Of a stretch of 64,000 nucleotides of DNA, positions 26,013-38,323 are shown one piece after another (position 1 is the stretch's first letter; each line of letters opens with the position of its first letter). Origin of the DNA: Cardinalis cardinalis (taxonomy: Eukaryota; Chordata; Aves; Passeriformes; Cardinalidae); contig JACDOX010000015.1 in the NCBI GenBank assembly GCA_014549065.1, forward strand, positions 310,001-374,000, written 5' to 3'. A model generated the notes under the pieces. It ran no database searches, had not been told where the DNA came from, and was given only the letters and a program-made list of their open reading frames with translations. The position numbers and the translations under genes are program-made.

Positions 26013-28174
26013 GCAACTGGAAGACAATACATCACAGAAACTTTATGGTAGGTTTTGGGAAAGTGTTATTTACAATAATAATTGATGAAATAGTTTGTCT
26101 TTGGCAATATGATTACACATCAAGAAAATGTAAAATGCAAGTATGCCTCTAAATCAACAATTTCATATTTCCTAAAGATCAGCTGATTGCACTTGCCTTC
26201 GGACTGCTCATTTAGGTAAACACAAATACAACTTAACATCACTGTTCATTCCCCGTCACAGTTCGTATTTTAATATTGATGAAATTGGCAGTTTCAGACG
26301 CCAAGTACAGGAAAAAAAATTGGCTTATCACTGTACTAAATTAACTTATTGGCCAGTTAAGGTCCTGTGACCCTTAAGCACTGATACTAAATCTCTTGGT
26401 CTTTTGATTGCTTTATCACTTTTTCTGTAAAACAAAATACTTCAGAAATTACAGATCAGAGTATAAAAAAATGTACAAGTTCATAATGCTTTTCATACAC
26501 ACACAGATCATTCCCCCCAACATTTTACATCATGGCAGTTTTAAGTAGTGAGTGTGAATGATGCAGGCATGGAACTGGTTATCAGATAACAGGTATGACT
26601 TTCAATTGCTGTCCCACACACATACTCAGGAAATGTACAATGCTCTAGTAACTTAAAAATGTACTCAAGTTCAATGTCATCCAAACAAAAAAAGACGGTC
26701 TTGGGATTTCAGGCCAGAGTAAACAAATGAAAAAGATTCCCATTTTAGATTGTCAGCCATTCCAGAGTCCAGCATGTAGTTTTAGTATTCGGTGAAATGC
26801 CTTCTAGCACTAAAGGCCAGCACAAGTTGTCATTTATCCCTTAAACCCTTGGATGATGAGCTCCTGTAACTGCTGGCCTGATCCAGCCTCACGAAATCCA
26901 CTGAAAAGAAAAAAGTGAAACAAAACCCCCTTCCACTGATTGTGAAAGGATGTTGCATCAGGCTGATATTCCCCTCTTTGCAAAAGGAAATGTGATACAG
27001 TAGAAAAACCATTATATAGTTTCAGATAAATATATTGTTTTCAATGCTAAAACAAAACCCAAACTTTCCAAACCAGGAAAGGCTACTTATTAAAACAACT
27101 CAAAAGTGACCTTTAAATCATTTCTGGTTTTAAATGTATACCAGCAAAATACAGCACCATAGACACATTAGGCTGAGACTGTTTTTTGGTCAGTGAAGCT
27201 AGTACTTGTTTGCTGAACTGTGGAAGAATTATAAGGTCATGTACATGATCAAAGATAAAGCAACCCAGCTGACAAGTCTCTGCTTAATTCAAGAATAACC
27301 AGTACTAAAAATAAAAATGCAAAAATAAAAATCCCTAATAAACCACCATCAATTAATACTTTCTAAAGAAAAGGGGATTAACAGATGAATTTACAAATGT
27401 ATGCAGATTTATACAGAACACTGAATGTTGTGTGTAAATCCTTATAAACTTCATCTCAAAACAGAAACACACAAAATGTATAGTTTGACTTACACATCCC
27501 ATTTCAAAGGAAAAGAGACATCATTACAACTTGGTAACTGTGCTAATTGCAATATAAATCAAACAAAAATTCAGAGTTTGGCAGGTAACTAAGAGGGTTA
27601 TCACTTAGGTTATATAGCAAAGTGTTGATGTATATTACATAGAGTAGTATAAATAATAAAAAAGTATTATTTAAATTAGATCACAGTGCTGCATTATGTG
27701 CATAACAGTGTTTGATATATTACTGGAGGGCTGTGAAGAACACTACTAAAACTTAACTGGTCAGACAGTCAACACTGATACTCTGTTACAATCAGGAGGA
27801 TGTATGGTTCAAATGCTCTTTTGGNGGCAAAGTTAAGAAAATGTTTCAAAGTATTTCCTATAAAATATGCCAATGAGCTATTCAGGCAGTAGTGATGTGC
27901 CTGAAGGAGCTGGGTATGCATTCTCCAGGAAGTGAAGTAAATTGCATTGGAAATGCNTTTTCTCAGTAGTTTTATTCTGATCCTGGAGCACAGGAGAGTG
28001 ATGTTTTCAAAAATGCCTAGGGTCGGATTAAAGCAAAAATTGTAGTAACGATTATAAAAATAGTGAAATGGTAAAGGCTTCCAGGAGCACTTGGGTGTCT
28101 ATAGCTCCACTAACTGCAAAGGAGACCAGACACCTTCAAGTTCTNGAAGACCTCAGACTGTGCACTCTTAGACC

Positions 28175-28259
28175 CATAGTGTGATTCTTGGCGTGTCCTG
28201 TGCAGGGCCAGGAGTCGGATGGGTCCCTTCCAACTCAACATATTTTATGATTCTATGAT
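28175..28259 (+). mobile_element. CR1 LINE 3' tip
   Basis: GGCCAGGAGTCGGATGGGTC followed by CCTTCCAACTCAACATATTT and TATGATTCTATGATC is a typical CR1 3' end with the tandem ATTCTATG tail. It is inserted antisense to the probable FOXN3 3' UTR. Confidence 0.85.
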
Positions 28260-29637
28260 CTACATCTTTAGATGGATTGGGATGGGAGCCGGAATCTCAG
28301 TGAAAATAAATTACCACTACTAAGAAACCAGGACAAAGTGTTGTTTTGGTAATTTTATCTGTGGTGCCATTTGGTGTACAATTTAGGATTTCATTCTCTG
28401 CTAAAGTATGTTGATGTATCTCTACCTCACTCCAGTGAAGAATGCAGCCTCCAGCTTTTTTCTGTATCTTTTCCACAAGTAGACAGTAATTCAGCTCAGC
28501 ACTGGGAGCCAATGCATCTCCTTTGGTATTCCCTTCTCCCATTAAGGTAGGAGAGGAACAAGAAGATGAACCTCAGTTGCTGGAGAGAAGAGAACAGTCT
28601 CAGGACAGTTCTCCAGTCCTACAGGGCTCACCTCCCACATTCAGCTTTTCAGCTGTAAAGCCCTGTGATCTTTGTAGAACTACTGCCAGTTTTGCCAGGA
28701 GAAGATCAGAAGCAGACTGCTTTCAGAAACAGCTATGGGGTGATACATTTAAGCTGTTCAAGACCTGTGCTTGCACTTTTAAATGCAAGCAGAATCTGCA
28801 CCAAAATGCAGTAGGACATCCAACTGCTTGCAGAATGCAAGCACAATCAGCAGATTTCACCTCCCTGGAGATGCTGGTGAAATCTGCTTATGGCATTAGC
28901 TCTGGCCTGCAAGAGCTTCTTGCTGCAGAAGGCATATTCCAAAGGAACTCGCCATGAAGTCCAGCAACCCTTACAATTCATGCCCATGTGAAACTCACCA
29001 CTGAACACCTGCTGACCTTACCCCACCTGTCTTGAGAAACGCTAATTTGGCAATACTTAGAGTGAGAAGAAGGGGAAGCTAGAGATTTAACAACTTCTCA
29101 CCCCAAAATGGCTTAGAAGGAAAGCAAACAAGCAAAACCACACCACCTCCTATCTGGCAAGTGAGAGAGTTTGTAATACAGTGCAATTACCAGTCCGTTT
29201 TGACATCATTCAGTTAAAGTAAAGACAACTCGGTTAAAAGCTGACATCGTATTTCTTGGAAAACAAATCAATTCCAGTTCTTACACAAAAAAAAGAGAAC
29301 TTCTCTGATGGAGNAGAACCATTGCCATTGTCAGCCAGGCACAAATATGGTTTAAAAGGTGACTCCTAAATACTTTATACAATCCAAATTATGTACTTCT
29401 CATCAACAGTCAGAGTAAGCATCAATAAGGACAAGTTGTTTTTAAACATCAGAAAGAATCCATTGATGGCAGCCCAAACTGCTGGTTCCTGAACATAACT
29501 TTGTAAAATCCTACCAAAGAATACCTTCCAGGCAGATCAGACTAGGAGAAACAAATTTTATATGAAAATAGATGCTTGCCAACATTTTAGGTTTACCAGG
29601 AAGTATATAGAGAACTTGTTGAAGTCTTAGATAGGTG

Positions 29638-29668
29638 TTATACATATATATCTATATATATATATCTG
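29638..29668. repeat. (TA)n-like simple repeat
   Basis: Interrupted TATATA/TATC dinucleotide run of about 30 bp. Confidence 0.7.
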
Positions 29669-31199
29669 TATAAAGTTAACCTGCCTAATTAGATATTTAT
29701 GCAGAATGACTGTTTTCTAAGATGAGTAATACTAGTGGTAATTATATATTTAGCCACCAAGAGTCCACATTAATGAATGGTACTTGTTTTTCAGCAGATA
29801 CTGATCTCATTTGCACTGACACACTGCAATCAGAGAAGTTGCTCTGGAATTAGTGTTGTGGACAGAATCTGGCCACTGGCACACAAACACGCTGCATTCC
29901 CTGGAGGACAGAGATGGCTGAGCCATGGTTTGTATTTTCTGCCACTAGATTTTTCAGTGCTGGTTTTGGTAAATATTAAGCCACTCCCGAGTTGACACAA
30001 CTATGCATCAATGAGCAAAGGTGGTGGCAAAGTGATACTGTAGTATCTTCTATTTCAAATTACTCTCCCAAAGTCTGTAAAAAATGAAGACCAAGTTCTC
30101 TTGTACAGGGCGGTGTGCTTCACCGCCTACAGACTTNGGCTGTAGAGAGCAAGGACCTGGGAAGAAGCAATTATCCCAGTCTGATCAGACAAGGGAAATG
30201 TTATGGCTCATTCATCTCTGTGCTACCTGGCCAAGGGACTGGTCCTTNCTGTTTTCCCCAACGTTATCTAAGGGGCTGCAGACAGCCAGCAGAAGTTAGT
30301 CTCTATGTACTCCTGACTTAACTAACGCTGGGAATCAATGCTGCATGCATTGGCCCCTGCAAACNGAGAGGAACAAGGCTGTTTCTCGCACTATCCATGG
30401 TTCTCTCCTTCCTTATCTCCTAAGCTGGCAGTTGTGCTGAGCTCTGGCAGCTATCAAGCTGCCCCTGGATCCCAGGACATGCTGGCTGAGATGGGAGGAG
30501 AGGCACACTTTTGCTGTGCTGCCCTGTTCTTTACAAAATGCTTGCGGGACACGGAACCAGGTCCAGACCAGCCTGTCCTTCAGTCCTTCCACCTCCTAAC
30601 TGAGCACACACTGCAGGCATCTCCAAATACAATTTTTAGCTCACTGCACTGAGTAGGAAGTCAAACCCTTCTCTAACTCACTCTTCATAAACTAGATCCA
30701 TCTTGGTGAAACTGCTGCCTGAAACAGCTGTTAGTGATAAATCTAAACCTATACTCTTTAGAAACCAACCATTTTGTTCTCTGAAGTGGTTGGTTTCTGG
30801 GATTTTCTTTTTGCCTCTAGGATATTCTAAGTGTAGAATTTTTCATGCCAAATGCAAGAATCCAGGTGAGAGAGACTGTTTAGTTTATTTCACAGCTTCT
30901 CTGTGCTGTAGTGATTTTCAGTCTCATAGCCATCCTTACCAGAGTAGCACTGTACCTGAATCACACTCTCTGTAACACTGGTTTTTATTCGGACACCTCC
31001 ATAAGGCTCTTAACTAACTTCAATTTTTCATGGCAAATTAGCAAAGCTATTTTCTTGTCTNCTTATTCCTGAATCAAATCAGAGAGTTTTCCTCAATTAA
31101 CCTCCCATTATTTTCTTGATTCTGTCATACACACTCACTACTAAATTTGCCCTCAGATTATTGCGTCATGTTACACATGTACAGACGAAGAAAAGACAC

Positions 31200-31236
31200 A
31201 CTTTTACTTTTTTCTTTTTTTTTTTCTTTTTTTTTA
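31200..31236. repeat. Poly-T tract
   Basis: T runs broken by single C residues, followed by AACAG. It looks like a plus-strand splice acceptor, but there is no supporting exon. Confidence 0.85.
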
Positions 31237-31397
31237 ACAGAAGTAGGGAGAGGGGGCTGAATGTGCAGACAAGGCAGTATAATTCAACCATCCAAGCCCT
31301 ACCAGAGCATGAAGATTTTATTTTTTAATATTGCAGAGTAAGTTCCCCAACAGTCAGTGTTTGTCCCTGAAGAAGGTTAAACCTTAAACTCCTGCTT

Positions 31398-31474
31398 CAA
31401 AAAAACCCCAATGACAACAAAAAAGAACCAAAACAAAAACAAAACAAAACAATAAAACCCCCAAAAAAACAAAC
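31398..31474. repeat. A-rich CAAAA/CCAAAA tract
   Basis: Degenerate A-rich simple repeat. In the FOXN3 transcript sense it would be GU/U-rich. Confidence 0.85.
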
Positions 31475-32276
31475 TCTAAGCCTAAGGGCTTAAAAATTAG
31501 AGGCATAGCCTTTTTCTCTATTTTCTATATTTATATGAAAATAATTCATGCTTCATGCTAAATACATTATTTACCTTACAAGAACTTTGTCATCTTTGAA
31601 TAAAAAAAATTGTTTGCTTTTTGTTTTCCCCCTTTCCCTAAAGAATCCATGCAATGTGGATCAAATTTCTTCTACTGGCTATGCTGGTTGAATCTGGAAA
31701 TTGGTTGTCATTTTTGCACAGATGAATCCTGACTGATGGTCACTGCACTCACTTCTGAGGGCAGTGTAGGAGCTCTTTTGTTGAACTTCTGAATTTTACT
31801 GTTCACCAATATGCTTTCCTTCTATTTTTAAATAGAGAATACTANTAATGGCAGGTTTTGTAGCTTTGTTTCCCCTGTTAGATCAAGGATGTGATCCACA
31901 GAAAAAGATTCTGATGTACATTGTATCTACTGTAATTTCTTAGACTTGATTACTTTTCACTCAGGCAGTTTAGAAGACATAGTTTGTTTTTCCCTATTAC
32001 TATTATTTTTTGCACGCAGTGCCAATCTTCAGGCTTATGGCTTTTTGAACATTCTTTCAATTTAATATAGAAGACAGAATTCAATGGTTAACGATGCTAC
32101 TAACAGTCACACCCCTCCCATTTCATTATTTCACTGAAACCCATTGCATACATAATTTAAATTTCCTCTAACTTAGAGTTATCAATCTTCACATTATGAG
32201 CCACATAGGATACGTGACACACTAGAAGTGCATTCCTGCTTGCACAGTTGCCACCAGTGGCTGTCCGAAGACTTGC

Positions 32277-32298
32277 GTGGCACATCTCTAAGTGCCAC
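32277..32298 (-). other. Perfect 7-bp stem with 8-nt loop in the FOXN3 3' UTR
   Basis: GTGGCAC (32277-32283) and GTGCCAC (32292-32298) are reverse complements separated by 8 nt. A second small palindrome, CCACCAGTGG, lies at 32251-32260. This is a possible RNA hairpin of unknown significance. Confidence 0.4.
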
Positions 32299-32348
32299 TA
32301 AACAATTCTTGGTTGAGAAGCACATGCCTCCTCTTTCCCACAAATCTC

Positions 32349-32354
32349 TTTATT
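32349..32354 (-). terminator. Candidate proximal polyadenylation signal of FOXN3
   Basis: The minus strand reads AATAAA about 480 nt past the stop codon, followed by a short TTTGTGGG element. It could produce a short 3' UTR isoform, but the flanking context is less convincing than the distal site. Confidence 0.3.
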
Positions 32355-32674
32355 CACATTCACTTCTAACCCAATTGTAAGGCCATTAAAAAAATTCTTA
32401 AGGGCCAGGCCTGAATGAATACTAAATTATGCACAGCTCTTCTGCTATAAGAGGGATTTCCAAGTGCCCAATTTTACTCCCATCACATTAATGTTGATAT
32501 CACTGCGTATTCAACCATGCATTTTTGACAAGCTGGAGAAAGCAATGGCAATTTTGGCTTTCTTTTTTTGTTAACTTTTTGTCTTCAGGTAATGAAAAGC
32601 TTTTGTAAATTAGCTGAGTGTCAGTATGAGTTCTATGGCTTTAATCTCCTTTAAAAATAAAAAATCTTAAGGGT

Positions 32675-32749
32675 CAAAAAAAAAAACCAAACAAAAAACC
32701 CAAATAAAGAAAACAAAAAGAAATAGAAGAAAAACAAAAAAGGAAAAAA
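32675..32749. repeat. A-rich tract just past the FOXN3 stop
   Basis: A-rich simple sequence (AAAAACCAAACAAAAAACCC-like). It reads as GU/U-rich RNA about 85-160 nt after the stop codon. Confidence 0.85.
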
Positions 32750-32814
32750 TTGCTGATATTGCCACAAATCATTAGAATTCACCTGACGTGCTGAAACTAA
32801 ACTTCGTAAGTTCA

Positions 32815-32833
32815 AACAAATCATTGATTTGTT
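32815..32833. other. 19-bp palindrome abutting the FOXN3 stop codon
   Basis: AACAAATCA-T-TGATTTGTT is a perfect inverted repeat lying directly after the TAG at 32836-32834. As RNA it could form an 8-bp stem with a 3-nt loop, but the stem is AU-rich and weak. Confidence 0.6.
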
Positions 32834-33383
32834 CTAATTTTTTGTGGTTTCCTTTTGCTCTTTCTGCCCCTTTGCCGTCCGATTGGTGATGTTGTTCAAA
32901 CAGGATCGAATTCCTGCTAAATGCAGGAGTGATCCCGCTGCTTCTTTCATCTCCTCATCGTCACTCTCAGGGGGCTTTTCTGTACGTCTCTTTTTAAGAG
33001 GCAGTGTGTCACTTGGTACTTTTTTCGCCTTCATTAAATGTTGCCTTTTCTTGTGCTGGGATGCATATCCACTGTCAGCTAAAGAATCCTTGGTCTCCTT
33101 CCGACTTTGCTTTTTGTCCTCCTCTTCTGTTTCGCTATGGCTCTCGTGGCTCTGGAAGCTCACCTCACTTCCTTCACTGCTGTCTTGGCTACCTTTAGTT
33201 GCAAATTCATACTGGTCATCAGCAGAGGAAGAGGAAACGGAGTCACTGGCAGGTGATGTGCTCCTGTGGTTGGAAGATTTGGCACTGCTGTAGTTGTGAT
33301 CCTCCTTTGGGTCACCGCTAACAACTGGAGAGCCACAGGACTGTTCGCTTTCCGTCCGCATNCGGCAGTTTGTTATTCCATTC
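32834..33383 (-). CDS. FOXN3: FOXN3 terminal coding exon (C-terminal region and stop codon)
   Basis: FOXN3 is a nuclear forkhead-family transcriptional repressor linked to cell-cycle checkpoint and metabolic control. This exon encodes its C-terminal tail, 182 codons plus TAG (stop at 32836-32834). Recognition rests on close match to the vertebrate FOXN3 tail: the stretch MRTESEQSCGSPVVSGDPKE, a Ser-rich segment with ADDQYEFATKGSQ, the DSGYASQHKKRQH block, the basic nuclear-localisation-like PLKKRRTEKPPESDDEE, and the ending GIRSCLNNITNRTAKGQKE...TTKN. The acceptor is TTTTACAG/GAATGG at 33383. The first base completes an Arg codon begun in the 43404-43512 exon. The related FOXN2 has a different ending, so the paralogue is clear. 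An N at 33362 falls at the third base of a CGN codon, which is Arg whichever base is present. The open frame running upstream to 33460 is intron and not coding. Confidence 0.98.
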
Positions 33384-36300
33384 CTGTAAAAGCAAATCCA
33401 AGCACTCTTAGAAGCCACAGAGAGGTGATTCTGCTTCAAAGCAAANGATGACAAAGCCAATTGACAGATAAATTGAAATTACATTCGGAAATGATGACTA
33501 TAAAAGTAATGTCCATGCAAGCTGGTTTCAAAGCCTAATTGCTCGTGGATTGGACTTAACATACAAAATAAGCCAAAAGATGCAAAACAGCACAAGAAGC
33601 AGGAACAAGTAGGGGATGGTTACAAATAAATGATGTGTAACAGTATTGATTTAAAGTTCAATTAATAGTTTACACTTTCAAAAATTAAAAAGAAAACTTC
33701 CCAACATTATTTTATCTACTGGATACATAAACTGATAAGTTGCATAAATAGCCCCTNATCTTTGCATATAAAGTGATACTACCAAAAATGTGAGGAAGAG
33801 ACATTTGCTTTCTGGGGCAATTCCTTGCCTACTCTGAAGGACACTTTCCAGCTCTAATTCCAACTTGCATTCCATGATTCACCGGGGAAGTAGCACAACT
33901 TCTATTTAGGACTCTTTGCAAGAGAAGGAACAACCATGTCCAGTCACAGTTCTGATTCTGATCAGTTAATAAATAACCTTAATCTTAAGCCACTAGCTGC
34001 CAAGGAAATATTAGAACATGTTCAAAAACAANCAGTAGAAAAAATAAATCTGGATTTGCTCTAGAAGCTGTCATTTTCTCCTTTGGTTTTATGGCACCCT
34101 GTGCAGTCGGAACTACTGCAGCATGATATGTTTAAAAATGAACAGGTTTTTTTTTCTGGAGTGAAGAGTATTACAGCATTGCCACCAATTTTAGAAAACA
34201 GAATACAATGCTTTACAATACTATTAAAGAAGGCACTGATTCTGTGATTCTGTGCAATGCTTAACTCCTGCTGAAAAGGAGGACAGCAGGATGCTCCTCA
34301 TTGAGTAAAGCCATCATCACTGCCACCTGCCAGTTTACCAGACTTGAACATCTCTGTCAGTTAAAAAAAATCCAACAAAAAAGCAAGCTGTTTAAACCAT
34401 CACATAATAAACTGATTTAAACTTGCCATCTTTGTGTTACCAGTGCAGTGCTTTTGCACACTTGGGGCAGGATTGGATTACACCCCTTTCTTAAATGCAC
34501 ACACTGAATATAGATGTTTCTTAAGAGAAATGGCACAGCGGCAAGTCCAGAGTACTTATACTGCTCTTCTACTTTAAAAAATGGGAAAGTACTTTAGGTT
34601 TCAGGCCATGGACCTCATGTATGGTTTCCTTACACAAGAAACAGCAGAGTATTACCCATNTCTGAAAGGTAAGGTTGAAAGGTGGGAAAAATAATATTGG
34701 TATGTAATTTCACAGTTCCTGTTCATCTAAATGGCCTTGTCTGCAAGAGCTTGCTGAGATAAGAAAGCCCCTTGCATTTATGAACCAGTGACAGGACAAT
34801 GCTAGGAGGCAGCAAATTCATCAGTCATTCCAAATGTTACTTACAATGCTTTCAAAGAAATGTATAGAATAGAAGGTACACTTATTAGCAAAGAAAGCCT
34901 CTTGCCAACCTCTTTTGCTCANCAAAATTACTTTTGCCTAGCTTTCTGAGTAGATGTATGATCCATAAATTCCATATAGAACCCAGAAGGAATACACAAA
35001 GCTCCTTCAATTATTAATAACTAAGTGCAATGTCATTCATAATTGTGCAGCAAGCCAGCTGCATTTACTCAGTGATGGCTTGCAACTGCAGGGGTTGTCA
35101 TTAGAGGATGCCAAATGCTTAGAATAAGAAATCATCCATACTAAGCTAGTTATAAGGTGAATTTATAACTAACTCCTTAAGATCAGCCATTACAAGGAAA
35201 CATGTGATGCATTTTAAGTGACAGATTCTTCCTTTTTAGGGTAAATTTACATTTAAAGATGTTAAAAATTATCATAAATTAGCATAAAATTAAACTTACT
35301 TGATTTTACAAGGCAGCTAAAAGTCAGAGCAATATGGCTTACTAAAAATCACACGCTACTAATTTTCCATTAAAAAATAACAATCAATTCTTGCTCCAAG
35401 GAAACAAATACAGGACAGAATAGGTGAGAACTCAAATGAAATTCCTACTGACTGCAAGTGAACAAGGCTTCTAATGGGTGTGATTTAAACCAAGACACCC
35501 ATTTTTATGCTATTTAGATCTACTCTTGTGAGTTTGTACCAAGAGACTGTCAATAAAAGGAAAGCCACAGCTCCATCGAGCAGCACAACCACGTGCCAAA
35601 GACACATCCCTGATTTACCCTGCTCTTGAGTCTCTAGTCTTGCCTTTACATAAAGGGGCTGTAATTTGGATTCAAAAGCTATGACCATGGGACTTACTCC
35701 AGATCCCAATTCCTCCAATTCAACATAAAAACAGAATGAAATGCCCGGGGAGTACAGAGGGATGTCCCAGGGGAGGGGGTACTGTGAGGCTGCCATCCCT
35801 CAGGGAGTGCAAACAGAGATGCTGGTAAAGAAAAACAGAAGTTTGCGAAGAGGTGCAAAAAAAGAATTGCTTAAAAAAAAAAAGGGGGAGAAAATACCAA
35901 TACACTTCAGAAGAAAGTGGAACTGGTCAGGAAATGGAAAGCATTGGCATCTCAGAAAAATCTTTGGGTTTCACTTACATTTTGAAAGATTTCCAACCAG
36001 TTCTGCTTGAGGAAATACAAAAGGAAGAGAAAGCAGGTCAAGGAGAGAATTAGCACAGGATATTTGCAGAAAAGTAAAAAGTTATACAGGCAGAGTGCTT
36101 TAGGATATTCACAACATCAAGTCATGTACCCTGAAAGTAAATCTGATCTGTATCTTAATATGCAATAGCTCAAACATTAATTACTTATAACTGATATTAG
36201 TAGATTAGTAAGAGCTGAACGAACTAATATCTAAACAATTAATATTCCACACATGCTTCTGAGACATACTCAAGCTCGACACTGCTCTTAGACAATCATA

Positions 36301-37211
36301 TATTCACTATGAAATGAATTTGTGATTTATGTAGATCAATCTAGACCATCAGTGGACAGAACTCCCCTGGGCTTCAGGACACAGATTTTGGCTAGCTCCA
36401 TCTATTTTTGCTCACAGTTCTGGTTGTAACTCTCACTTTGTTTCCCCCCTTTTTTGTTCAGAACTTCATTTCAAAATTTCCAGAAACTGACATATTTTCA
36501 TGTTTTAAAGTAGNGGGTTGCTCTTTCAGGAAAGTTGCTGGGACAGTCTCCAGAGCTTTTCATCCTACTCACATGGACTATCTTATTTGCTTGAGGGATC
36601 TCAGCCTAAAGCAATGTGCACAGATTCTTTTTAGAATATTTCCATTTGTTCGTAGCACAGTGACACAATCCTCAAGCAGTGCAGATGTAAGTTTGGACTT
36701 CTGAAAGTCTGACTTCATTCCCATTGTTTATGGATACGAATTCCACTAACAATGTCATCAGAAGCCAGACAGGACTCATGGCAGCTGGGTCTCAGGCTAG
36801 AGGAAATAATGTCCTTTGCACAGTGCTAGTGCCTTTCAGAGAGGTCTTCCTCAGGAGAAGACAAAAGTGAGTCTGTCATTTTACCAAGTACAGGCATATC
36901 TTCCTTAAATTTCCCTGCNAGCTTGAAAGAAAGATAGGTAATCACATTCTGTTTGCAAAATGGCAAAGGTTTTGCTGAAAAAAAACTTACTGCATTTCAC
37001 ACTGGAGACAGGTATATTCCTTTGATGAACAAAGAAAACCTATGTGGAGTTTAAATATCACCTTAATCTACCTCTGATCCTTCTGGATGACAGATACTGT
37101 GCACCCATAGATGACAGTTTTTGGATGTAACTGGAAGCACACAGTTAGAAGACGCAATGAAAACAGTAAAGGTAAGCTGGGTTTGTAGATTTTGACACAT
37201 TCCCGGTTCAC

Positions 37212-37237
37212 AAAAAAAAAAAAAAAAAAGAAAAAAT
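37212..37237. repeat. Poly-A tract
   Basis: An A run of about 18, then G and six more A. Intronic. Confidence 0.9.
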
Positions 37238-37427
37238 CACTTTTTTTATTTCAAAGGGAAATTCAGAACAGTCAGAACTTTTGGCTACAGCTAGTTGAAC
37301 TGCTTCTTAAAACCACTACAAACCAGCAGACAGAAGGATGAGCAAGCATATGAAAAGTAAGTGGTGCTCACTTGCTCTACAATGAGATTCTGTCAGGGGT
37401 TACTGAGTTGAAAGTCAACAGTGAGCT

Positions 37428-37491
37428 GCTCACAATAGTGACAGAANCTCTTACAAAGGGCTCACAATAGTGACAGAAGCTCTTACAAAGG
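37428..37491. repeat. Tandem duplication of a 32-bp unit
   Basis: Two copies (37428-37459 and 37460-37491) of the unit starting GCTCACAATAGTGACAGAA and ending CTCTTACAAAGG are identical except for one N in the first. This is a recent slippage or duplication event in the intron. Confidence 0.95.
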
Positions 37492-38278
37492 TACTTCAGA
37501 GAAAAATTGTATGCAAAGGACCACAGTAAATACACTTCATGAACTGCCAATAGTATCAGCAGCAGATCNGAAATTAAACCAAATGGAGCCCTGNGCATTT
37601 TGCAAAGAAAGAACAATCAAGTCAGTCAGCATTGCTGTCCTTTAGTTACTAAAGGATTCCTTTGGCTCCCAAGGATAACTCATCCTGCCTGTTACAGGTG
37701 GGGAGGGGAATGCAATGCAACTGGGATGATCTGGGGTTTGTTAAGCTGATCACACCAGTGGTAAGCACTACAAAGATACAATTAAGAATTTATGAAAGGA
37801 AATACCTACCAATTCCTTTAGCTAAGCAAAAATAGTAATTCGCAGATAATGTAAGTGAATGATAGTAATTCTGCTTATGCTTTGGCATCTACTCTGCACA
37901 TGCAATGTTTGTTTTATTTAATCACTGCTTGAATGGCTGCTTCAAGGGAGTAAAATAGAAGCAAAAATAAAGCCAGCATGAGAAATAAAGTCACAATAAT
38001 AAAAGCTATGCCCAAGGAATAATCTAGTAATTGCCCTATAATTTTGAAGTGCAAATAATCCTAAATAGNCCTTTTCCATCTTCAGATAAGGTTAAGCACA
38101 AAACTCATTCTTGTCATGTCCCAGTGATCAGGAGCTGCATAAGGAACTGTGGCATTAATAGCAGAAGAACAGGTATTTTAAAATCTACTCATGATGAAGT
38201 AAGTAAGGTTGCCAAAATTCTGGGGTGCCAAAATGCAACACTAACAAACCTTACCTACTTTTTGTTGTCTTTCTGCTT

Positions 38279-38323
38279 GGTTTTTTTTTGGGGGGGTTTT
38301 TTTTTGTTGTTTTTTTTTTTCTT
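38279..38323. repeat. T/G homopolymer-rich tract
   Basis: Runs of T interrupted by seven G and by GTTG. Low complexity, prone to length variation and assembly error. Confidence 0.9.

Larger units (their letters stand above)
25990..32833 (-). other. FOXN3: Probable FOXN3 3' untranslated region
   Basis: The stretch downstream of the FOXN3 stop is AT-rich with no supported gene on either strand. Candidate AATAAA signals on the minus strand occur at 32354-32349 (about 480 nt after the stop), 27976-27971 and 26012-26007. The last is followed about 30 nt later by a GU-rich ATTTGTGTG element, which makes it the best distal end. A short CR1 tail on the opposite strand (28175-28259) interrupts the UTR. 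Three A-rich tracts read as GU/U-rich RNA in the transcript sense. The exact end is an inference; 3'-end sequencing would settle it. Confidence 0.5.

Noticed and set aside
28523..28957. A 144-codon plus-strand frame antisense to the FOXN3 3' UTR.
   Set aside because: No recognisable domain, no promoter or splice context, and it lies where a long UTR on the other strand is expected.
31200..31244. A strong-looking plus-strand splice acceptor (poly-T then AACAG).
   Set aside because: It is part of a low-complexity T tract, with no coding or donor evidence downstream.
33384..33460. In-frame upstream extension of the FOXN3 terminal exon.
   Set aside because: A clear TTTTACAG acceptor at 33383 and the exact phase match with the 109-nt exon show that this part is intron.
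34220..34260. GATTCTGTGATTCTGTG, which resembles a CR1 tail.
   Set aside because: No CR1-like sequence precedes it, so the short tail word alone is not enough.
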